A stretch of DNA of 64,000 nucleotides, taken from assembly GCF_009600885.1 (NCBI RefSeq), contig NZ_VCLA01000117.1:27475-91474 (forward strand). The letters run 5' to 3'. The stretch's first letter is position 1; every line of letters begins with the position of its first letter. This DNA comes from Streptomyces jumonjinensis. GTDB taxonomy: Bacteria > Actinomycetota > Actinomycetes > Streptomycetales > Streptomycetaceae. Below, piece after piece: positions 57,069 through 64,000 of this stretch. The position numbers and the translations under genes are program-made. Below the pieces are notes generated by a model. It did no database searches. It worked only from the letters and a program-made list of their open reading frames with translations, and was not told the origin of the DNA.

Positions 57069-59291
57069 TTGGCAGCCATCGCCCGGTGGTGCATCACGCA
57101 CCGACTCGTCACCGTACTGCTCTGGGCACTGGCCTGCGCGGGCGTCTCCCTCGCCGCGGTCGCCGCCGGAACCGCCTACTCCAACGACTACGACGTCCCG
57201 GGCACCGAGTCCGGCCACGCCGCCCGCCTCCTCGACCAGGGCTTCCCCCAACTCGCCGGGGACGGCGACACCATCGTCTGGCACACCGAGGACGGCGACG
57301 CCCGCGCGCCCGCGGTCCGAGAGCGGATGACCCGCATGCTGGACGCCGTCGCCGGACTCGACTCGGTGGCCGCCGTCACCGGCCCCTACGAGGCGGGCGG
57401 TGCCGCCCGCGTCAGCCCCGACGGCCGGACCGCGTACGCCACCGTCACCTTCGACGAGCCCGCTCAGGACATACCCGCACCCCGGATCGAGAAGGTCGTC
57501 GACACCGCGCGGTCCGCCGCCACCGACCGGATCCAGGTCGAGCTGGGCGGCCCCGCGGTCGGGCTCGCCGAGACCCCCGGCGGATTCACCGCCGAGATCG
57601 TCGGCGTCGCCGTCGCCGCCGTCGTGCTCTTCCTCGCCTTCGGATCGCTCGCCGCCAGTCTGCTCCCGATCGCCACCGCTCTCGTCTCCGTCGGCACGGC
57701 CTACGCGGGCACCGTGCTCCTCGGCCACGCCATGACCGTCGCCGACTTCGCCCCGATGCTCGGCATGCTCATCGGGCTCGGCGTCGGCATCGACTACGCC
57801 CTCTTCATCGTCACCCGGCACCGCAAGGGCCTGCGCGCCGGACTGCCGGTCGCCGAAGCCGTGCGCGAAGCCGTCGCCACCACCGGCCGTGCGGTGGTCT
57901 TCGCCGGAGCCACCGTCTGCATCGCCCTGCTCGGGATGCTCATCCTCCGCCTCGACTTCCTCGACGGCGTGGCCATCGCCGCCTGTCTGACCGTACTGCT
58001 CACCGTCGCCGCGTCGATCACCCTGCTGCCCGCCCTGCTCTCCCTCATCGGCATGCGCGCTCTGAGCTCCCGCGAACGACGGCGTCTGCGGGACCACGGG
58101 CCCCTGTCCGAGACCCCGACCGGATTCGCCGCCCGCTGGTCCGCGTTCGTGGCGAGACGGCCCGCCGCGCTGGGGACCGTCGCCGCCGCCGTCATCGCCG
58201 TACTGGCGCTGCCCGCCTTCTCCCTCCACCTCGGCACATCCGACCAGGGCAACGACCCCGCCACCGCCACCACCCGCAAGGCGTACGACCTGCTGGCGCA
58301 CGGCGGCCCCCGGAGCGAGGGCTTCGGCCCCGGCGTCAACGGACCGCTCACGCTGGTCGCCCGCATCGACGGCGCCGGCGACCGGAGGGCGATGGACCGG
58401 CTGCCCGGCGCTCTCCGGGACGCCCCGGGAGTGGCGTCGACCGGCCCGGTCGTCTACAACCGCGACGGCGATACGGCGCTGCTCACCGTCGTACCGGACT
58501 CCTCGCCCCAGTCCCGCGCGACCAGCGATCTCGTCGACCGGCTCCGCGGCGACCTGCTGCCCGCCGCGGTCGGCGACGCCCCCCTGAAGGTGTACGTCGG
58601 CGGTGTGACCGCGGGCTACGACGACTTCGCGGACGTCATCGTCGGCAAGCTGCCCCTCTTCGTCGGCGTCGTCGTCGCCCTCGGCTGTCTGCTGCTGCTT
58701 CTCGCCTTCCGCTCGATAGCCGTCCCCCTGAAGGCCGCCGTGATGAACGCGGCGGCCGTGGCCGCCGCCTTCGGCGTCGTCGTCGCGATCTTCCAGTGGG
58801 GCTGGGGCAGCGAACTGATCGGCCTCGGCAGCGCGGGCCCGATCGAACCGTTCCTGCCGGTCATCATGGTCTCCGTGCTCTTCGGACTCTCCATGGACTA
58901 CCAGGTCTTCCTGGTCAGCCGGATGTACGAGGAGTGGCTCGCGACCGGCGACAACCGCAGGGCGGTACGGGTCGGACTCGCCGAGACCAGCCGGGTGATC
59001 AACTCCGCCGCCGTGATCATGATCGCGGTCTTTCTCGCCTTCGTCCTCACCGGCGACCGGGTCATCGCCATGTTCGGCATCGCGCTCGCCGCCGCCGTGG
59101 CGCTGGACGCCTTCGTGCTGCGTACGCTGCTGGTGCCCGCCCTGATGCATCTGCTCGGCGGAGCGAACTGGTGGCTGCCGCGGTCGCTGGCGCGACGGCT
59201 GCCCCGGATCAGCGTCGAAGCGCCCCGCCGCGAGGGACATGCGAGGATTCCTGAGCAGCGCACAAGTGGGAACGAACAGCTTGTGCCGTGA
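57069..59291 (+). CDS. MMPL/RND-family transporter
   Basis: A 740-aa membrane exporter with two six-helix halves, each with a large extracytoplasmic domain. The MMPL blocks GLGVGIDYALFIVTRHR and LFGLSMDYQVFLVSRMYEEW carry the paired Asp-Tyr of the proton path. The start appears to be TTG with AGGGAGCACGTCCG upstream; no ATG or GTG fits the conserved N-terminus. It probably exports lipids or hydrophobic compounds. The GNAT gene starts 22 bp after its stop. Confidence 0.9.
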   Translation: MAAIARWCITHRLVTVLLWALACAGVSLAAVAAGTAYSNDYDVPGTESGHAARLLDQGFPQLAGDGDTIVWHTEDGDARAPAVRERMTRMLDAVAGLDSVAAVTGPYEAGGAARVSPDGRTAYATVTFDEPAQDIPAPRIEKVVDTARSAATDRIQVELGGPAVGLAETPGGFTAEIVGVAVAAVVLFLAFGSLAASLLPIATALVSVGTAYAGTVLLGHAMTVADFAPMLGMLIGLGVGIDYALFIVTRHRKGLRAGLPVAEAVREAVATTGRAVVFAGATVCIALLGMLILRLDFLDGVAIAACLTVLLTVAASITLLPALLSLIGMRALSSRERRRLRDHGPLSETPTGFAARWSAFVARRPAALGTVAAAVIAVLALPAFSLHLGTSDQGNDPATATTRKAYDLLAHGGPRSEGFGPGVNGPLTLVARIDGAGDRRAMDRLPGALRDAPGVASTGPVVYNRDGDTALLTVVPDSSPQSRATSDLVDRLRGDLLPAAVGDAPLKVYVGGVTAGYDDFADVIVGKLPLFVGVVVALGCLLLLLAFRSIAVPLKAAVMNAAAVAAAFGVVVAIFQWGWGSELIGLGSAGPIEPFLPVIMVSVLFGLSMDYQVFLVSRMYEEWLATGDNRRAVRVGLAETSRVINSAAVIMIAVFLAFVLTGDRVIAMFGIALAAAVALDAFVLRTLLVPALMHLLGGANWWLPRSLARRLPRISVEAPRREGHARIPEQRTSGNEQLVP

Positions 59292-59313
59292 CAGCTCCGG
59301 AGGAAAGACCACG

Positions 59314-59916
59314 ATGTTCGCCATACCCCTGGGACCCCTGCGTCCGACCTCGGCCTCTGCCGGCGACGAGAGCGCGGAACTGCGTCCTCTGGAGCCCTGG
59401 AAGGCTGAGGAGTTCCTCGCCCATATGGACCGGGGACGGGAGTACATCGGCGAGTACATCGGCCTCCCGGACGTCGTCGCCGACCTCGACTCGGCGCGCG
59501 GCTACCTCCAGCTGTACGCGGACCGGCAGGCCGCCGACAGCGGACGGCTCTACGGCATCTGGCTGGCGGGAACGCTGGTCGGCGGGGTTCTCTTCAGGAC
59601 CTTCGACGCGGCTGCGGGCACCTGCGAGGTCGGCTGCTGGCTGGAGCCGGCCGCCGTGGGGCGCGGACTGATCACCCGGGCCGCCCGGGTGATCATCGAC
59701 TGGGCCGTTGTGGAGCGGGGCATCCACCGGGTCGAATGGGTCGTCTCCAGCGAGAACGGCGCCAGCGTCAAGGTCGCCGAGCGGCTGGGGATGACCCGGG
59801 ACGGCGTGCTGCGCCAGTCCTACGCCTACCGAGGCGTACGGCACGACATGGAGGTCTGGTCGGTGCTGGGGCCCGAGTGGCGGAAGTCGCGCGCGATCGC
59901 GGCGGACGCTCGTTGA
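59314..59916 (+). CDS. GNAT-family N-acetyltransferase (RimJ/RimL type)
   Basis: A 200-aa acetyltransferase. The acetyl-CoA loop is EPAAVGRGLITRAARVIIDW, and HRVEWVVSSENGASVKVAER and LGMTRDGVLRQSY follow the ribosomal-protein acetyltransferase pattern. GGAGGAAAGACCACG lies ahead of the ATG. Probably co-transcribed with the MMPL gene. The acceptor is unknown. Confidence 0.9.
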   Translation: MFAIPLGPLRPTSASAGDESAELRPLEPWKAEEFLAHMDRGREYIGEYIGLPDVVADLDSARGYLQLYADRQAADSGRLYGIWLAGTLVGGVLFRTFDAAAGTCEVGCWLEPAAVGRGLITRAARVIIDWAVVERGIHRVEWVVSSENGASVKVAERLGMTRDGVLRQSYAYRGVRHDMEVWSVLGPEWRKSRAIAADAR

Positions 59917-59964
59917 GGCTCTTTGTTAAGGGGACTCTCAGACGGGCCGCCTAGCGTGCGCCGA

Positions 59965-60585
59965 ATGAACCCCACGGAGACCGAGAAGAACACCGACGCG
60001 ACGAACCGGAAGGACGCCGAGGACACCGCCCGGCCGACGGAAGCGGTAGCGGTAGCGGAACCGGAGGCCACGGGCGCCGCCGCGGCGGACCGGACGGCCG
60101 GGCCCGACGCCTCCGCTGACGCCCCCGCCGCGCCCGCTGACGAGGACGGCGCCGAGGGCATCGAGGACGCCGACGACGGTGGGATACCGGAGGAGAAGCC
60201 CCGGGAGTCCTCCGGTCTGCTGTCCGCCGCGGCCGGCGTCGTCGCCACCGCGCTCGGCGTCGTGGGTCTCAGCGGAAGCTGGGTCGGCCAGGTCGCCGCG
60301 GAGCGCCAGACCCTCCTCGGCCAGCTGGAGAGCTCCCAGGGGGGGAGCGTCGCCGAGCAGATCTCCGCCGTCTACGGAGACGCCTGGCACACCACCGCCC
60401 TGGTGAACGGGATCTTCGCGCTCCTCGCGCTGATCGTCGGAGTCACCGTGCTCACCCGGCCGGGCCGACCCGGCTGGGTACGGGCCTGCGCCGTCGCCGG
60501 AGCAGTGCTCGGCGGCATCGGAATCCTCGCCTCCGTCAGCATGTACTTCGACCTCATCCTGGCGCTCCCCCAGGGCGGCTCCTAA
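59965..60585 (+). CDS. Membrane protein with acidic N-terminal tail
   Basis: A 206-aa protein. Residues 1-80 are acidic and low-complexity (Ala, Glu, Asp, Pro), then LLSAAAGVVATALGVVGLSG, NGIFALLALIVGVTVL and ACAVAGAVLGGIGILASVSMYF form three helices. A loop of about 50 residues lies between the first two helices. No family is recognised. It may be a small membrane anchor. Confidence 0.75.
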   Translation: MNPTETEKNTDATNRKDAEDTARPTEAVAVAEPEATGAAAADRTAGPDASADAPAAPADEDGAEGIEDADDGGIPEEKPRESSGLLSAAAGVVATALGVVGLSGSWVGQVAAERQTLLGQLESSQGGSVAEQISAVYGDAWHTTALVNGIFALLALIVGVTVLTRPGRPGWVRACAVAGAVLGGIGILASVSMYFDLILALPQGGS

Positions 60586-60617
60586 GCCGTGTCCCCGGGC
60601 CTTACCCGGCCCGATCC

Positions 60618-60682
60618 GACCCCGACCCGGGCCTGACCCGACCCCGACCCGGGCCTGACCCGACCCCGACCGGGCCCGACCC
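60618..60682. repeat. 22-bp tandem repeat
   Basis: GACCCCGACCCGGGCCTGAC plus CC is repeated exactly at 60618 and 60640, with a third, shortened unit at 60662. It lies in the gap between two small genes. Confidence 0.9.
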
Positions 60683-60880
60683 GGGCCTTTACCCGGACGA
60701 AAGACCCTGGCCAGGGCCGCCTTAGGGCGGCGAGGCCCCGGGGACCCCGCCGCCTCCGGCGTCCTAAGGCCCCCGCCCCCGCGAAGATGCGGCAGCCTCC
60801 CGATGCGGCCCGCCCGCCTGGTGGACGAGATTGGTGATCCGGCAGAACGCCGGACCGATCCGGACCCCAGGGAGAACGAC

Positions 60881-61051
60881 ATGTTCCAGTACCGCCTTCA
60901 GGAGCTGCGCAGCGCCGAGCTGATCGAGCGGGCCGAGACCCGCCGACTGGCCCGGCAGGCACGCCGGGCCCGCCGTGCCGCGAAGCATCCGGCCCAGGAC
61001 GGGGAGGGCCGGGTGAGCGGCCTCCGTGAACGGTTCGCCCGGGCCGCCTGA
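60881..61051 (+). CDS. Small basic conserved protein
   Basis: A 56-aa protein starting MFQYRLQELRSAELIERAE, then an Arg/Ala-rich helix (TRRLARQARRARRAAK) and LRERFARAA. AGGGAGAACGAC precedes the ATG at ideal spacing, and codon use is normal, so it is a real gene. One amphipathic helix followed by a basic patch suggests nucleic-acid or membrane-surface contact. Function unknown. Confidence 0.8.
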   Translation: MFQYRLQELRSAELIERAETRRLARQARRARRAAKHPAQDGEGRVSGLRERFARAA

Positions 61052-61110
61052 CCAGGGGTTCCGATCACCATCGCCCCGGCGGCGGCTGCCGCGCTGTCAG
61101 ACCGCTGTGC

Positions 61111-64000
61111 CATGCTCGACGCCGTGGAGACAAGATCCGTCAGCCCCGTGTTCGTGGGGCGTGCCGGTGAGCTGTCCGTGCTCACCGACGCGCTCATCCA
61201 TGCCTCGGGCACACCGGACGCCCCGGCGGACGCCCCGGCGGGCGTCCGGTCCGCCGGAGCGCCCCAGGCCCTCCTCATCGGCGGCGAGGCGGGCGTCGGC
61301 AAGACCCGGCTCATCGAGGAGCTGCTCGCCGAGGCGGCCCGCAGGGACGCCGTCGTCGCGGTCGGCGGATGCGTCGAGATCGGCGCGGACGGACTGCCGT
61401 TCGCGCCCTTCTCCAGCGCGCTGCGGGCGCTCGACCGCCGGCTGCCCGGAGAGCTGGCAGCCGCCGCCCCCGGCCAGGAGGGCGAGCTCGCCAGGCTGCT
61501 GCCCGAGCTGGGCGAGCACCACCGGAGCGAGCACGGCAGGCACGACGAGGAGGGCCTGGCACGCCTCTTCGAGCTGACCGCGCGGCTGCTGGAGCGGATC
61601 GCCGCCGACCGTACGGTGGTGCTGGTCCTGGAGGACATGCACTGGGCGGACGCCTCCACCCGCCATCTGCTCGCCTATCTCTTCCGCACGCTGCGCCGGG
61701 GGCGGCTCGTCCTCGTCGCGACGTACCGCTCCGACGATGTGCACCGCCGTCACCCGCTGCGGCCCTTCCTCGCCGAACTGGAGCGGATGCGCACGGTCCA
61801 GCGCATCGAGCTGACCCGGTTCAGCCGGACCGAGGTCCACCGCCAGCTCGCGGGCATCCTCGACGCCGAACCCGAACCGGCCATGGTGGACCGCGTGTTC
61901 GAGCGCTCGGACGGCAACGCCTTCTTCGTCGAGGAGCTCGCCCGCAGCATGGCGGACGGCTGCACCCGCGGACTCTCCGACTCGCTCCGCGACATCCTGC
62001 TCGTCCGCGTGGAGGCGCTCTCCGAGGACGCCCAGAGCGTCGCCCGCATCGTCGCCGAGGGCGGCTCCACCGTGGAGTACGGACTGCTGCGCGCCGTGGC
62101 CCGGCTCTCCGAGGACGACCTCATCGAGGCGCTGCGGGCCGCGGTCGGCGCGAACATCCTGCTGGCCACAGCGGACGGCGACGGCTACCGCTTCCGGCAC
62201 TCCCTCGCGCGCGAGGCCGTCAGCGACGACCTCCTTCCCGGCGAGCGCTCCCGGCTCAACCGGCGGTACGCGGAGGCGCTGGAGGCCGATCCCGGGCTGG
62301 TGCGCAGGGACGAGCGGGCCACCCGCCTCGCCAGCTACTGGTACCAGGCCCATGTCCCGGTCAAAGCCCTGCCCGCCGTGCTCCGCGCCTCCGTCGCGGC
62401 CCGGCTGCGCCATGCCTACGCCGAGCAGCTCCGGCTGCTGGAGCGGGCCATGGAGCTCTGGGAGTGCGTCCCCGACGAGATCCGGGCCCAACTGCGGCCC
62501 CTCGATTACGCGGAGGCGTATCCGGCGTGCGGCTGCGACCCCGAGACCACCCCGCTGCGCTTTCTCGATCTGATGGCGGAGGCCACCGTCGCGGGGCGGC
62601 TCAGCAGCGAGCGGGAGCGGGCGCTGAAGATCACCAAGCGCGGTCAGCGGCTCGCCGCCGCCGAGGGGGACCCGCTCCGGGCCGCCTGGTTCGCCGTGGA
62701 GCGCTCCCGGCTGGTCTCCGCCCTCGGCCGGGGCGACGGCTGGGCCGAACTGGCGGAGGCGCAGGAGCTGGTGCGCGGGCTTCCGCCCTCCGCCGTGCAC
62801 GCGGAGGTGCTCGCCGAGGCCGCGGGCTGGCAGCGGCTGCACGCCCCCGGCCCCGACACCCTGGCGACGGCCGAGCGCGCCGTGGAGTACGCCCGGATGG
62901 TCTGCGAGGAGGAGATCGAGCTGCGGTCCCGGGTCGTGCTCGGTGTGCTGATGGCCGACGCCGGCGACATCGACGCCGGGATAGCCGAGCTCCACGCCGT
63001 CCGGGAGCGGGCGATCTCCCTCGGACTGCCCACCCTCATCGGCCGCGTCCATGTGAACCTCCCGGCCCTGCTGGAGAACGTCGGCCGCTCACAGGACGCC
63101 GTGGATGTGATGGCCGAGGGCATCGAGCTCGCCGACCACTACGGTCTGGTGGACTACGAGGCGTGGATTCTGGGCAACCTGTCCGAGTCGTACTACAGCC
63201 TGGGCCGCTGGGACGAGGCCGTCACCGCCGCCGAGCGGGCGCTACGGGTCGGTCTGAGCCCCAAGCCCCGGGGCTTCGCCGCCGTCCAGCTCGCCCACCT
63301 CGCGCTCGCCCGGGGCGATGTGGCCGGGGCTGGCGAATGGCTGACGGCGGCCCGCGCCCACTTCGGGGAGCACGATCCGATGCCGCAGTCCTCGCTGCCG
63401 CTGGCCGTCGTCGGGCTCGGCGTGGCGGCGGCGCAGGGGCGGATAGCGGAGGCCCGGGCCGAGTTCGAGCGGGCGGCGCGGGACGGCTTCCCGCCCGGCA
63501 GCCAGCGGTACGCCTGGCCGCTGCTGCGCGCCGCTGCGGCGCTGGAGGCCGACACCCGGGGCCTGCCCGCGGCGGAAGCGGGCCGCGCCGGGGCACTGGA
63601 CCTCATCCGCGAGCGGGCACGCCCGCTCGCCGCCGCCGTACCCGTCTGGGCGGCCCATGAGCGCTGGGTACGGGCCGAACTGAGCCGCGCGGAGGGCCGG
63701 GACACCGCCGGGGACTGGGCGGAGGCGGCCCTGGCCTTCGAGAGCGTCGACTTCCCCCATGAGCGGGCGATGGTACGGGCACGCCGGGCGCAGGCCCTCC
63801 TGCCCTCGGACCGCGAGCTGGCCGGAGAGCTGCTGCGGCTGGCGGGGGAGAGCGCCCGCGTGCTGGGCGCGCGTCCGCTGGCGGAGGACATAGCCCTGCT
63901 GGCGCAGCACGCCCGTCTCTCCCTGACCGCCGGTCCGGCCCCCGGTCCGGCCGCTGCCCCGGCCAAGGACCGTCCCGGGCCGGCGCTGGGGCTGACCCCG
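61111..64000 (+). CDS. Large AAA-type (LuxR/LAL-like) transcriptional regulator, C-terminus cut by window edge
   Basis: 963 codons are visible and no stop. The N-terminal ATPase has FVGRAGELSVL, Walker A IGGEAGVGKTRL (about residues 55-66), Walker B VVLVLEDMHWAD (about 169) and the sensor RSDGNAFFVEEL. Then a long TPR-like region follows to residue 940. The window ends at LGLTP, which in LAL regulators begins the LuxR helix-turn-helix (GLTxREAEVL), so the DNA-binding domain should follow at once. It probably activates genes nearby in response to an unknown ligand. Confidence 0.88.

Overview
The window looks like chromosomal DNA from a Streptomyces. Coding DNA is very GC-rich, GTG starts and ATGA/GTGA overlaps are common, and TTA codons are so rare that two of them stand out. 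The gene order from the serine/glycine genes to gatCAB also matches my memory of the Streptomyces core chromosome. About 50 protein genes, one riboswitch and several decayed genes can be supported; I saw no tRNA, rRNA or CRISPR array.

Left flank (1-3.86 kb): a truncated DHA2-type efflux pump, a second MFS pump, and a His-rich protein with two similar halves. The pump at the edge and the His-rich gene are preceded by ATACC...GGTAT palindromes of the CsoR metal-repressor type, suggesting a small metal-stress locus.

Integrated element (3.86-21.13 kb): a 17.2-kb mobile island inserted in the 3' end of sdaA (L-serine ammonia-lyase). It is bounded by 61-bp direct repeats (60/61 identical) that encode the last residues of SdaA. 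Just inside each end is a matching pair of CAGGGACT motifs with 11-bp spacing, likely arm sites for the integrase. The island carries a tyrosine integrase, a frameshifted excisionase, a HAD phosphatase, a zinc-ribbon XRE regulator, a HATPase-type regulator, a class I lanthipeptide cluster of the FxLD type (PCMT-like methyltransferase, 64-aa precursor, LanB, LanC, stand-alone SpaB_C protein), a class 1 OLD nuclease likely to act in phage defence, and two decayed genes. No replication or conjugation genes remain. Its mobility functions are eroding while the peptide cluster and OLD gene are intact. The LanB and XRE genes each contain a TTA codon, so the pathway may depend on bldA.

Serine/glycine block (21.07-28.8 kb): sdaA, glyA, gcvH and gcvT on the minus strand under a tandem glycine riboswitch, then a P-loop kinase-like gene and two SseB-like paralogues. 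The four predicted Fe-S cysteines of SdaA (340, 382, 393 and the C-terminal 455) explain why this target is useful: the element must recreate the extreme C-terminus of the enzyme.

Core block (29.5-64 kb): a five-gene oligopeptide ABC transporter, a TRIC-type channel, a thioesterase, an SRPBCC protein, cysteine desulfurase and mnmA (tRNA thiolation), a Tat-exported amidase, an XRE/DUF5753 regulator, an alpha/beta hydrolase, a LOG-like protein, an SDR, a MetE-like protein, ligA, a membrane GGDEF-EAL protein (RmdB-like), gatC-gatA-small gene-gatB, a 175-bp MITE-like element inserted exactly at a stop codon, an MMPL transporter, a GNAT, two small conserved genes and a large AAA/LuxR-type regulator cut by the right edge.
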